This document shows positions 8,820 through 18,080 of a stretch of 38,561 bases of DNA, piece by piece (the first letter of the stretch is position 1; each line of letters starts with the position of its first letter). This DNA is from Muribaculaceae bacterium. Its GTDB lineage: Bacteria; Bacteroidota; Bacteroidia; Bacteroidales; Muribaculaceae. The stretch lies in the NCBI GenBank assembly GCA_017557625.1, contig JAFYYG010000069.1, positions 1 to 38,561 of the forward strand, read 5' to 3'. The translations under genes were made by a program, and so were the position numbers. The notes under the pieces were generated by a model that saw only the letters and a list, made by a program, of their open reading frames with translations, did not search any database and was not told where the DNA came from.

Positions 8820-8849
8820 CAAAGATAGAACACAATCTCTCATGAGCAA
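8820..8849 (-). promoter_or_regulatory. Putative promoter of dnaB
   Basis: Minus-strand TATCTTTG (8820-8827) with TTG (8847-8849) 19 bases upstream matches the Bacteroidetes promoter. It overlaps the longer alternative dnaB start and so supports the start at 8797. Confidence 0.65.
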
Positions 8850-9041
8850 TAATTTTTCTTGCCACTTTTATCAACAAGATGTTAACAAGCCCGATGTTTG
8901 CCTGCTTAGTAATTGTTTTTTTCTTGCAAAAAGTCTATCGTTAAACCTTTTATAATAATTGCAGTCATAAAAGTGTAAAATATTAACCTTTTTGCCACGT
9001 TATTATTATATAGGGAGAAATTCACTTATAAATATAAAATT

Positions 9042-12000
9042 ATGCACAGTTTTTTATCAAAATTCATTTTAATCCTCACCATTATGGGATTATTTTCATT
9101 TAACGCTCACGCTGTGGAAGAGCCCGACTTCGACTATCCACAGCAGGTGAGCAAGGATGCGCTCGCGCAACTGAAAAAGGCGCAGAAGAGCGGAGACGGC
9201 CAAATGATGGTCGATGCCCTCGTGAGGTTCTCGATTGCCAAAGGAAAAGTGACGCAGGAGTCGATGGACACCATCATCACGCAAATCGAGGACGTGAAGA
9301 AAAAGGAGAAACGCGCCGACTATAAGGCGATTCTCAACTATCTCGAGGCCTGTGTCTTCAAAGACTATGTGGAAGCCTATGGTGTGCGTGACCGCGAGAA
9401 TGCCGTTGATGAAGCACCATCGAGCGACTACACCGAGTGGGACAACGAGCAGTTCAGCAACAAAATCAAGGAGTTGATTCGTGCTGCGCTTGTCGATGAG
9501 CAGTACCTCAAGCAATGCCCTATAGACAACTACAGCCGCATCTTTATCGATGGCGACGAGATGGGCGCCGTGTATGTGCCCACGCTCTTCCAAGCACTGT
9601 GTGTGAACAGTTTAAAACTGTTTAAGTATCAAGATGACGCGTTCGAGGAAGAGCTGGAGCAGCGATGGCTGCACTCTTGTCAGGAGGGCACGCCCGAATG
9701 GATGTATGTGGCAACAAATACCAATGCCATAAATGACGACTTTGCCGAATACCAAAAGTACAAGGACAACGAGCACAGCGCCATGCTGCTGCTCAACTCT
9801 TATGTCTCGCAGCATTATAGTGACTTGAAGGAATACGTCAACCGTTTCCCCAACTCCTATTACACTCCAATCGTTCAAAACAAGATTTATGACATTGAGA
9901 GGCAGAGTGTGAGCATGAATTTTGGCAAGCATTTGTCCACAAGCGACCCTATCAAGATTGACTTATATTACAACAATGTGAACGATGTGGAGGTGCGCAT
10001 TTATCGCATCCCCGACAAGGTGTTCGACGAGTTGGAGAGGAGTTCAAATAAAAAAATCTCTCTTAACGACTTCGAGTTTGTGCGCTCTCACAAGTTGCAT
10101 AGTCCAGGCGTGGTTCCATTCAGTAAAGAAGTGAAAGAGGAACTGCCGCCGTTGTCGTTTGGCAGATATTTTATTGTAGCTGCGTTCACCAACCGCGAAG
10201 GCAAAGAAATTGTTGACGCCGACATTAGGAGTTACGATGTGGTTCTCGTTCACAACCTTACCATGTTCAGCGCCGGAGGCGAGGGCTTTGACGACAAGGT
10301 GTTTACAGTTGACACTCGTACGGGCAAGCCTCAGCAAGGCGTGAAACTTGACATTGTGAGTAAATACAATGATAAAAAGGACAAATCCTTGTTGACTACC
10401 GACAATGATGGTAGCGCTGTGTTGCCAAACGAAAAGAATTATTACAACCATAACGTTACTGCCACATTGGGTGATGACAAGTATAGTCCGTCAATCTCTG
10501 TCTCTCCGTATGACAAGGGATATGCCAATGTCCATGTTACGGCGCAAGTGTTCACCGACCTCGGCATCTATCGTCCAGGCGAGACGGTGAAATTTGCCGC
10601 GATTCTTCACCGTGTAACCAACGAGGATATGACACTGCTCGAGGGCAAGAATGTGAAAGTGATACTGAAAGACCCCAACTATAAGGCTGTTGACACCGTT
10701 GAGACCGTGAGTGACGCTTTCGGACGCATTCAGGGCGAGTTCAAGGTTCCCACCGATCGAATGAACGGACGTTACGACATTCAGCTCTACATCGGCGAGG
10801 GGAAAGAAGGAAGCTATGCCCATAAGTCTATCAACGTGAGCGAATACAAGGCTCCTACGTTCACCGTGTCATTCCCCGATGCAAGACAAGTGTTCACGCG
10901 CAACCAACCCGTGAAAATCACTGGCAAGGCCGAGACCTATAGCGGCGTGCCTGTACCAAACGCCGAGGTTAAGCTACGCCTCTATCGCAATGAGTGGAGT
11001 TGGTGGTGGCGATGGTCAACAACACGTGGCGAGAACGTGATCGACACCGTAATGACAACCAACGAGAAGGGCGAATTCACTCTAGAGCTCCCTGCGAAGG
11101 CTTTCAAGGAGAATCAGGCAAAATACTATCATTACAACTACGTTCTAGAAGCTCAATGCACCAACGGCGCCGGCGAGTCGCAAGAAGGAAGCCACTGTTT
11201 CATCATCGGCGACCGCCGAGGCATAGAACTTTCGGGCAACAAGGATTTCAACAATGTGGAACCCCTGAAACTGCCGCTCTCCTTCAACAGCACCGACGAG
11301 AATGAGAAGGGTGTGGAATGCTACTACAAGGTGGAAGATGAGAACGGCAATGTGGTGGCATCGGGCAACATCAACAGTGAGAATCCTGTGGTAGATCTCA
11401 CCAAGTTGCCTTCAGGCAAGTATAAAGTCACCGCCAATATGCTTGGCGACAGTGAGACCACATCTTGCAATCTCAATCTCTATCGCAAAGGCGAGAAGAC
11501 AAGCCCAGAAAAAGACTCCCCAATGTGGTTGCCAAGTGACGGACGCAGCGTAGATGACAAGAATGTGGCGCACATCACCATAGGCACAGCGACTCCTGAG
11601 GCTTATATCTACTACATCGCCTCTTCGGCCGAGAAAGTGGAGAAGCAAGGATGGATAACGATGAAGCAGGGTATCAACGACTTCGCCATAGCTCTACCCA
11701 ACACCCCTGGAGGATACCTCAACATTCAGTTATATAGTGTAGCAAACAATGAGGTCTATACCCAGCAGGTGCGCATGAATGGTAATGTCAAGGCTAAAGC
11801 TCTCAAAGTGAAAGTCAACTCTTTCCGCGACAAGCTGCTTTCGGGTGAGAACGAGAAATGGTCATTCACACTTGTCGATGAGAATGACAAGCCACAATCT
11901 GGCGCTATGGTGCTCGAGATGATGGACAAGGCCATCAACGACATCAGCGACAACACTTGGTCGTTCCGACCTACTGTCTATGGAAAGCGTGTGTTCTCCT

Positions 12001-14558
12001 TTGATGAGAATCGTCTCTTTGGAAGCGTTAGCAATAGACCGTCATGGAAACATGAGAGTCTTAGAACCAATAGTGCCTCAATTGCTGAGTTCAACACCTA
12101 TAATGAGAGTTTCTTTGAGAACTATGGATATCACTTGCTAGGTGCTGGTAGAGGGATGATGATGTATGATGCTGCACCAGCACGTCTGGCGAAGGCAAAT
12201 AGTCCGGTTGTTGAGATGGAGTATATGGCTGAAGATGATGGAGGCATAGCATCGGCCGAAGAAGCTGAAGAGGCAATTGCTGTCGACGAGGCAGCTCTTG
12301 AGAAGGTGCAGCTGCGTGAGAGCGATGTGAAAGTGGCTCTCTGGAAGCCCATGCTCGTGAGCGACGCCAACGGTAATGTGTCGCTGGAGTTTGAGGCGCC
12401 GAACTTCAACACCACCTGGATAATGCAGGCTGTCGCCTACAATAACAACATCAACACCGATAAGATTAGCAAGGAGGTTCTCACCAACAAGCCCGTGATG
12501 GTAAAGTCGAGTCTGCCACGTTTTCTGCGTCAGGGCGACAAGACACAGTTGGCGGCAAGTCTGCAGAACTCTACCGATAATGCCCTCGACTGTGATGCTA
12601 TCATAGAAATATTCAATCCACGCACCGATGAGGTGATAGTTCGCAAGAATTTTAACGAGAATATCGCTGCTAACGGCACTAACACTCTCAAGATTGATTG
12701 GGAGGTGCCCGACACCATTCCATTCGTTGGTTTCCGCGTTAAGGCTGCTACTGGCAACTTTGGCGACGGCGAGCAGGTGATGATTCCTGTGCTCCAAGCC
12801 ATCTCTCCGGTTATTGAGACAAAACCGTTCTATATCGATGCCGCAACTCCTTCGTTCACGACGCAGTTGCCTCAGTTTGCTAAGGATGCACGTGTAACAC
12901 TTGAGTATTGCGACAATCCAGTATGGTACTGCGTTCAGGCGCTGCCAACTATCTACAGTGATAACTACAAAGTGGCTACCACGCTTGCCCACAGCCTCTT
13001 CGCCGTGACGCTGGCTCAGGGTATCGCCAAGTCGCAGCCAAATATCAAGGAGGCTGTTGACTACTGGAAGGCCAACGAGCAAGACTCTACTCTCGTGTCG
13101 ATGCTCGCACGAAACAGCGACCTCAAGATAGGAACATTGCTCGCTTCGCCATGGATTAACGAAGCCGACCGTCAGACGCTGCGCATGTCGCGACTGAATG
13201 AGCTCTTTGACGAAGACCTCATGGCAGCCGAGCATAAGCGCATCGTTGAGGGCTTGCAACGCCTGCAGATGTCGGATGGCGGATTCACATGGTATTTGTA
13301 TCCCAATTGTGAGTCGTCGCTCTACACCACCGAGACAGTGCTTGAGCTAATCGGCGAACTCCGTCATCTGGGTTATCTCAAGGATGATGCCGACATCAAC
13401 GCAATGGTGAAGCGCGCGATTGTTTACTTCGACAAGGAATATCTGCGTGTTTACAAGGAACATCTCAAGTACAACAAGAACAATCACAGTGGATTCAGCG
13501 ATTATGTATATGTTCGTACTCTCTATCCCGAGATTCCTGTTACCGGCGAGAACGAGAAGATGCTCAAGAACTGTCTCAAGGCGATGACTAAGGACTGGAA
13601 GGGCACTTCGCTTGGCAACAAGGCGTTCTATGCTATAACCCTTAACCGCAACAACTACCAGAAGGTGGCTAAGGACATTGTTGAATCGATTCGTCAGTTC
13701 TCTCTCAACAAACCTGAGATGGGAATGTATTGGGACAACGTGCAGGCTGGATGGCGCTACCTCGACAAGGTGGCTGTGACATCTACCATCCTTCAGGCAC
13801 TCAATGAGGTTGACCCACGCACTGCCGAGATTGACCAGGTGCGTAAATGGATGCTGTTGATGAAGCAAACCAACGACTGGGGTTCAAGCAGCCTCGCCGC
13901 CGATGCCGTTTACAGCCTCCTCTCTACAGGCAGCAAGTGGCTAGAGCGCAACGACGCGCCAACAATCACCATCGATGGCAATCCTATCGTGTTTGACAAG
14001 GTTGACACCTATCTTGGCTACTGCCGCAAGCAGATTCCCGCCACTTCGCTGGCCACGCTCCACATCGAGCGCAACGGCTCAAGCCCCGCTTGGGGAGCCA
14101 TCTACAGCCAGTTCAAGGCCGAAATGAGCACTATTGAAGAGGTGAGTATCTACGACCTCTCGATTCACAAGGAGTTCTACGCCTACAACACCGACGGCAC
14201 TCTGCGACGTGTGGAGAACTTCAAGGTTGGTGACAAGATTCAGGTTCGCACAGTCATCAAGAATGCTAAGGACCTCGACTTTGTAACAGTGAAGGATGAG
14301 CGTGGCGCATGTTTCGAGCCGGTGGATAAGCTCTCGGGATATCGCTATGCCGACCGCAGTTATTACTACCTCGAAATCAAGGACAGCGAGACTAACATCT
14401 TCTTCTCAAACCTTGACAAGGGCACGCACGTGATAAGCTACGACGTCTATGTCACCGCACCGGGCAAGTACAACGTGGGCATCGCCACGGCACAATGCCA
14501 GTACGCACCACAAATCACCGCCCACAGCGCAGGTTCAGTAGCAACAGTGGAACCATGA
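9042..14558 (+). CDS. Alpha-2-macroglobulin family protein lacking the thioester motif
   Basis: This 1838-residue exported protein has a signal peptide (about 1-24, ending AHA; no lipobox). The first 290 residues are alpha-helical, with no motif recognised. Macroglobulin domains follow, including the hallmark YRPGETVKF (MG2-like), then an acidic linker (EEAEEAIAVDEAA) and the alpha-2-macroglobulin domain beginning VALWKPMLVSDANGNVSLEF. The helical thioester-type domain is recognisable (LQRLQMSDGGFTWY), but where CxEQ would be expected the chain reads CVQALPTIYSDNYKV (residues 1297-1310). C-terminal MG domain present. Bacterial relatives trap proteases in the periplasm or on the surface; this one would have to act without covalent capture. 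Divergent from dnaB; own terminator. Confidence 0.88.
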   Translation: MHSFLSKFILILTIMGLFSFNAHAVEEPDFDYPQQVSKDALAQLKKAQKSGDGQMMVDALVRFSIAKGKVTQESMDTIITQIEDVKKKEKRADYKAILNYLEACVFKDYVEAYGVRDRENAVDEAPSSDYTEWDNEQFSNKIKELIRAALVDEQYLKQCPIDNYSRIFIDGDEMGAVYVPTLFQALCVNSLKLFKYQDDAFEEELEQRWLHSCQEGTPEWMYVATNTNAINDDFAEYQKYKDNEHSAMLLLNSYVSQHYSDLKEYVNRFPNSYYTPIVQNKIYDIERQSVSMNFGKHLSTSDPIKIDLYYNNVNDVEVRIYRIPDKVFDELERSSNKKISLNDFEFVRSHKLHSPGVVPFSKEVKEELPPLSFGRYFIVAAFTNREGKEIVDADIRSYDVVLVHNLTMFSAGGEGFDDKVFTVDTRTGKPQQGVKLDIVSKYNDKKDKSLLTTDNDGSAVLPNEKNYYNHNVTATLGDDKYSPSISVSPYDKGYANVHVTAQVFTDLGIYRPGETVKFAAILHRVTNEDMTLLEGKNVKVILKDPNYKAVDTVETVSDAFGRIQGEFKVPTDRMNGRYDIQLYIGEGKEGSYAHKSINVSEYKAPTFTVSFPDARQVFTRNQPVKITGKAETYSGVPVPNAEVKLRLYRNEWSWWWRWSTTRGENVIDTVMTTNEKGEFTLELPAKAFKENQAKYYHYNYVLEAQCTNGAGESQEGSHCFIIGDRRGIELSGNKDFNNVEPLKLPLSFNSTDENEKGVECYYKVEDENGNVVASGNINSENPVVDLTKLPSGKYKVTANMLGDSETTSCNLNLYRKGEKTSPEKDSPMWLPSDGRSVDDKNVAHITIGTATPEAYIYYIASSAEKVEKQGWITMKQGINDFAIALPNTPGGYLNIQLYSVANNEVYTQQVRMNGNVKAKALKVKVNSFRDKLLSGENEKWSFTLVDENDKPQSGAMVLEMMDKAINDISDNTWSFRPTVYGKRVFSFDENRLFGSVSNRPSWKHESLRTNSASIAEFNTYNESFFENYGYHLLGAGRGMMMYDAAPARLAKANSPVVEMEYMAEDDGGIASAEEAEEAIAVDEAALEKVQLRESDVKVALWKPMLVSDANGNVSLEFEAPNFNTTWIMQAVAYNNNINTDKISKEVLTNKPVMVKSSLPRFLRQGDKTQLAASLQNSTDNALDCDAIIEIFNPRTDEVIVRKNFNENIAANGTNTLKIDWEVPDTIPFVGFRVKAATGNFGDGEQVMIPVLQAISPVIETKPFYIDAATPSFTTQLPQFAKDARVTLEYCDNPVWYCVQALPTIYSDNYKVATTLAHSLFAVTLAQGIAKSQPNIKEAVDYWKANEQDSTLVSMLARNSDLKIGTLLASPWINEADRQTLRMSRLNELFDEDLMAAEHKRIVEGLQRLQMSDGGFTWYLYPNCESSLYTTETVLELIGELRHLGYLKDDADINAMVKRAIVYFDKEYLRVYKEHLKYNKNNHSGFSDYVYVRTLYPEIPVTGENEKMLKNCLKAMTKDWKGTSLGNKAFYAITLNRNNYQKVAKDIVESIRQFSLNKPEMGMYWDNVQAGWRYLDKVAVTSTILQALNEVDPRTAEIDQVRKWMLLMKQTNDWGSSSLAADAVYSLLSTGSKWLERNDAPTITIDGNPIVFDKVDTYLGYCRKQIPATSLATLHIERNGSSPAWGAIYSQFKAEMSTIEEVSIYDLSIHKEFYAYNTDGTLRRVENFKVGDKIQVRTVIKNAKDLDFVTVKDERGACFEPVDKLSGYRYADRSYYYLEIKDSETNIFFSNLDKGTHVISYDVYVTAPGKYNVGIATAQCQYAPQITAHSAGSVATVEP

Positions 14559-14576
14559 TAACCCCTATAAAGCAAT

Positions 14577-14604
14577 AAAAAGGAGCGCAACCGCGCTCCT
14601 TTTT
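14577..14604. terminator. Strong bidirectional terminator
   Basis: A 12-bp perfect stem (14577-14588 with 14593-14604, core GGAGCGC/GCGCTCC) around an AACC loop has A-runs on the left and T-runs on the right. It can stop the macroglobulin transcript on the plus strand and the radC transcript on the minus strand. Confidence 0.9.
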
Positions 14605-14607
14605 TGC

Positions 14608-14710
14608 TTTAGGAGTAGCTAGGAGTAGCTAGGAATGACTAGTAATGACAATGAAGAACTCTTCCCTCTTCCCTCTTCCCTCTCCACTCTCCACTCTCCA
14701 CTCTTCCCTG
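14608..14710. repeat. Short direct repeats between the terminator and radC
   Basis: Two tandem AGGAGTAGCT units (about 14611-14630) are followed by pyrimidine-rich tandem units of the type CTTCCCT and CTCCACT (about 14660-14708). The sequence is low-complexity; no gene is seen. Confidence 0.5.
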
Positions 14711-15418
14711 TTATATCTTCCCCTCTACCTGGTAGCTGTAGTAATTGCCTCGGCACATTATGATGTGATCGTCGAGAGGGATGCCTACGGCATCGCAGGC
14801 GCGTTTCACACGCTGTGTGAGGCTATCGTCTTGGATGCTCGGGCGAGGGTTGTTGCTCGGGTGGTTGTGAGCGAGGATGATGCTGCTTGCGAGGTGGGTG
14901 ATGGCGTGTTTGAGGATTATCTTCTCGTCGCCCACGGTTGCTGCAGTGCCGCCGGTGCTCACCAGCTCTCGGCCCTTCACATGCTTGGCACGGTCAAGCA
15001 GAAGCACCCACATCTCCTCATGCTCCTTGTCGAGCATAAAGGTGCTCAGGTAGCGATATGCGGCGTTGGCATCGGTAATTTGGAAGTCGTCGTCAAACTC
15101 CTCGCCCTGAAACCGTCGGGCAATCTCTATGGCTGCAAGAATCTCCACCGCCTTCACTTCGCCCACGCCACGGTACATGTGAGCGAGGTCACTATATTTG
15201 TGTCGGGCTATTTTGTATATCTTGTTGTCGTGGTCGTTGAGGATGCGCTGACACAGCTCCACCACGCTCTCGCCTCGGCTGCCGCTGCCCAAAATGATGG
15301 CAAACAGCTCGGCGGGCGACAAGGTTGAGAAACCATACTTCATTGCCTTTTCACGCGGCCTGTCGTCAAGAGCCGTGTTCATCTTCAACGCCCGCGATTT
15401 TATCTCGTTTTGGTCCAT
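14711..15418 (-). CDS. radC: RadC/JAB-domain protein
   Basis: The 235-residue protein has the normal RadC layout. The N-terminal helix-hairpin-helix-like region spans about 20-105 (LSPAELFAIILGSG, GVGEVKAVEILAAIE). The C-terminal JAB/MPN metalloprotease-like domain carries the full zinc motif HNHPSNNPRPSIQD, with His184, His186, Ser194 and Asp197. Despite the old name, a DNA-repair role is not supported for the family, and its biochemical function is unsettled. A shorter start at the internal Met13 (MNTALDDRPREKA) is possible. It lies 75 bp downstream of a glycosyltransferase gene on the same strand, across a spacer with repeated TTCTAGA words. Confidence 0.94.
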   Translation of the reverse strand: MDQNEIKSRALKMNTALDDRPREKAMKYGFSTLSPAELFAIILGSGSRGESVVELCQRILNDHDNKIYKIARHKYSDLAHMYRGVGEVKAVEILAAIEIARRFQGEEFDDDFQITDANAAYRYLSTFMLDKEHEEMWVLLLDRAKHVKGRELVSTGGTAATVGDEKIILKHAITHLASSIILAHNHPSNNPRPSIQDDSLTQRVKRACDAVGIPLDDHIIMCRGNYYSYQVEGKI

Positions 15419-15424
15419 TGGTTT

Positions 15425-15472
15425 AAAATTCTATATGTTCTAGATGTTCTAGAAATTCTAGATTTTCTAGCA
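15425..15472. repeat. TTCTAGA-type tandem words upstream of radC
   Basis: Four spaced variants of TGTTCTAGA/ATTCTAGA lie in the short gap between the glycosyltransferase and radC. They can pair with each other as small palindromes. Function not apparent. Confidence 0.4.
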
Positions 15473-15493
15473 CTTAAAACTTAACTCTTAATT

Positions 15494-16492
15494 TCACTTT
15501 CCCTTGCGCATGGCAATCTCCTCGTTGATGTCGCGGCCGTGGCCGAGGAGTATTTTCCACACGAAGGCCTTGATGAACCCGATGCCGTAGGCTCCCAACT
15601 GCACAAAGCTCGTCACAACCGCAAGGCTGGCAATCTTGAGACTTTTGGTCTTTATCAGTGCGCTTACCCACAGCAGTATCACATAGAGCGCAAGTGGCAA
15701 TATCGCCCACCAGCGCCAGAAGATAGCGAGCAGGATAAGAGCAATGCAGCCTATCACGAACACCGCCGGCAGACAATGTACCAACTTCAGCGAGTCGGGA
15801 TATAGGAGCTTCAGTGTTATGCGCGACATGCCGAAGACATAGGTTTGGCGAGCGAATTTCTTTAAATCCACACGGCGCTTGTGATAGACGTATGCATCGC
15901 GGATGAGACGTGTAGAGAACCCCGCCTGACGGATGCGAGTGCTCATGTCAATGTCTTCACTGAACATCTCGCGGAAGCCACCCACCTTCTCCCACACCTT
16001 GCGTGAGTAGCCCATGTTGAACGAGCGTGGCACAAACTTCTCGAGTTGCACCTTGCCTCCGCGGATTCCTCCAGTGGTAAGGAACGAGGTCATAGAGAAG
16101 TTGATGGCCTTCTGCACATCGCTGAAGTCGTCGCTTGCCGCGTCGGGACCGCCAAAGCAGTCCACCGGCTCGCGCTCGAGTTCGGCTTTCAGGGTCTTGA
16201 AATAGTCTTTGGGGATGACACAGTCACTGTCGAAGAAGATGAAATACTCGCCGCTGGCACGTTCTATGCCATAGTTGCGGGCTATACTCCGACCCTCGTT
16301 GTCTTTGTAGTGGTAGTGCAGGTCAAGTCGGTCGTTATAGCGTGCAGCCACCTCGTCACAGCGCACCGTGGAGCCGTCCTCCACGAGATACACCTCGAAG
16401 TCCTTAAACGACTGCTCTGCCAGGCTCTGCAGCAAGTCCTCCACCTCCGCCGGGCGGTTATATATGGGAATTATTACCGAAAAATAGGGCAT
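15494..16492 (-). CDS. Membrane-associated family 2 glycosyltransferase
   Basis: The 332-residue protein opens with the GT-A start VIIPIYNRPAEVEDLLQSL. It carries the acidic nucleotide-sugar residues EDGS (Asp39) and the metal-binding DSD (88-90), then GGFREMFSEDIDMSTRIRQ, the usual acceptor/catalytic region. After about residue 230 there are three hydrophobic segments (near 238-260, 262-282 and 290-315), so the enzyme is held at the inner membrane. Such enzymes transfer a sugar from a nucleotide donor to a lipid or polysaccharide acceptor; donor and acceptor cannot be read from sequence. It has its own promoter and sits upstream of radC. Confidence 0.88.
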   Translation of the reverse strand: MPYFSVIIPIYNRPAEVEDLLQSLAEQSFKDFEVYLVEDGSTVRCDEVAARYNDRLDLHYHYKDNEGRSIARNYGIERASGEYFIFFDSDCVIPKDYFKTLKAELEREPVDCFGGPDAASDDFSDVQKAINFSMTSFLTTGGIRGGKVQLEKFVPRSFNMGYSRKVWEKVGGFREMFSEDIDMSTRIRQAGFSTRLIRDAYVYHKRRVDLKKFARQTYVFGMSRITLKLLYPDSLKLVHCLPAVFVIGCIALILLAIFWRWWAILPLALYVILLWVSALIKTKSLKIASLAVVTSFVQLGAYGIGFIKAFVWKILLGHGRDINEEIAMRKGK

Positions 16493-16516
16493 AGTGATTT
16501 GTTAATTATTTGTTTG

Positions 16517-16548
16517 CAAAGATAACAAATTTCCACTACACTGCCAAA
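16517..16548 (-). promoter_or_regulatory. Putative promoter of the glycosyltransferase gene
   Basis: Minus-strand TATCTTTG (16517-16524) is preceded by TTTG (16545-16548) at a spacing of 20 bases, matching the Bacteroidetes consensus. The leader would be about 20 bases. Confidence 0.65.
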
Positions 16549-16601
16549 AAACAATTCATTCCTAAGAAAATAAAAGGAACAATAATTGTGCATTGAGAAA
16601 G

Positions 16602-18080
16602 TTACCATGTGCCATATTCTGCTCTTGCGGCATCGATGCGCAGGAGGATGAAGAGCATGATGGTGAAGCTCCAGAGCGAGGAGCCACCGTAGCTGAAGAA
16701 GGGTAGGGGGATGCCGATGACCGGCACGAGTCCTATCACCATGCCTATGTTGATGGTTACGTGGAAGATTAGTATTGCCGCGACGCAGTAGGCATAGACT
16801 CGCCCGAAGGCAGTGTGCTGTCGCTCGGCGATAGCAATGACTCTCAGGATTAGGATTAGGAACAGCAGTAGCACAATAGAAGTGCCCATAAATCCCTCTT
16901 CCTCGCCTATAGTGCAGTATATGAAGTCGGTGTGTTGCTCGGGCACATAGTTGAGCTTGGTCTGCGTGCCTTGCAGAAATCCCTTGCCTGTGAGTCCACC
17001 CGAGCCAATGGCGATTTTTGACTGGTTGACGTTATATCCTTTGTCCTTCACGTCTTCCATCATGCCGAGTGCAATCTTGATGCGGTTCTGCTGGTGTGGT
17101 TGCAGCACATTGTTAAACACGGCATTTACCGAAAACATGAAAATTATAGATATTACGGCAAAGGCTATGGTTATCAATATTCGGTTAATGTTGCTTTCGC
17201 GAAACATGGCGATGAGCAGATACACTATCGACAGAGGAATTACGGTGAAGAAAAAAGCATATCCGTTGACGTTGACACCTAGTGCCGAGAGTCCCCAAAC
17301 CCCTAGTGTGCTTGCGATATATCCTATTGCCACGTTGCGGCCAGGTATCATGGCACGGCAGTATAGGAAAAGCATGAGCACTATTGAAATCATCACGCAG
17401 GTGAGGACGATGAAAGACCCCATTGGAATGCCCATAATCATCTGGTCGGCAAATTTCAGCATGACGACAAAGAATGATACAGCCGCAAGGATTGCATATA
17501 GTACAAAACCACTCATACCTTCACGGTAAAGCACAAATATCAGTGAGAGATATACCAGCGCTGAACCTGTTTCGCTCTCAAGGAGGATGCAAAAGACGGG
17601 GATGAGAATAATAGCCACTGGCACTATGTAGGTGCGCCAATGCCCTAATTTGAAACCGTAGGTGCTGAAAAGTTTTGCCAATGCCAATGCTGTCGTCGTC
17701 TTGGCAAACTCGGCAGGCTGCAGACTCACAGGACCAAACCTAAGCCAAGAGTGCGAGCCTTTGATGTTAGGTGCCAGGAATGCCGTGGCGATGAGGATGA
17801 CTATCATTATAATATATATAAGGTAGGCATATCCCTCATACATGCGCCGGTCAATGAGCAGCAACGAGAAACCAATGACAAACGAGAGTCCTATCCACAG
17901 GAACTGTTTGCCCGAATATGTGTTGAAGTCGAAGATGCTTGTCTGCGCCAGACTGTTGGTAGTGGCGGCATATATGCTTATTGCTCCGGCCACAACTAGA
18001 ACCAGATATAGCAGCACAGTGAACCAATCGACTGAGGCGAGAAGTTTGTTGCTCTCGTTATTATCCTTTGTAGAGTCCAT
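16602..18080 (-). CDS. rodA: Peptidoglycan glycosyltransferase RodA (SEDS family)
   Basis: The 492-residue polytopic membrane protein has about ten to twelve hydrophobic segments and SEDS-family sequences, such as GSHSWLRFGPVSLQPAEFAK, SQIAIGSGGLTGKGFLQGTQ-like and PLPFFSYGGSSLW. RodA polymerises lipid II into glycan strands and works with the transpeptidase PBP2 in the elongasome. Its start overlaps the PBP2 stop by 20 bp, so translation is probably coupled. It is longer than the about 370 residues of the E. coli protein, with extra sequence in the central loops, as is common in Bacteroidetes. It is the last gene of the mre operon. Confidence 0.95.
   Translation of the reverse strand: MDSTKDNNESNKLLASVDWFTVLLYLVLVVAGAISIYAATTNSLAQTSIFDFNTYSGKQFLWIGLSFVIGFSLLLIDRRMYEGYAYLIYIIMIVILIATAFLAPNIKGSHSWLRFGPVSLQPAEFAKTTTALALAKLFSTYGFKLGHWRTYIVPVAIILIPVFCILLESETGSALVYLSLIFVLYREGMSGFVLYAILAAVSFFVVMLKFADQMIMGIPMGSFIVLTCVMISIVLMLFLYCRAMIPGRNVAIGYIASTLGVWGLSALGVNVNGYAFFFTVIPLSIVYLLIAMFRESNINRILITIAFAVISIIFMFSVNAVFNNVLQPHQQNRIKIALGMMEDVKDKGYNVNQSKIAIGSGGLTGKGFLQGTQTKLNYVPEQHTDFIYCTIGEEEGFMGTSIVLLLFLILILRVIAIAERQHTAFGRVYAYCVAAILIFHVTINIGMVIGLVPVIGIPLPFFSYGGSSLWSFTIMLFILLRIDAARAEYGTW

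Noticed and set aside
8798-8833. Upstream dnaB start adding 12 residues
   Set aside because: The extension overlaps a good promoter -7 box and has no similarity to DnaB N-termini.
12138-13259. Minus-strand 373-residue open frame inside the macroglobulin gene
   Set aside because: No family-like sequence or promoter; fully inside a long, well-supported plus-strand gene.
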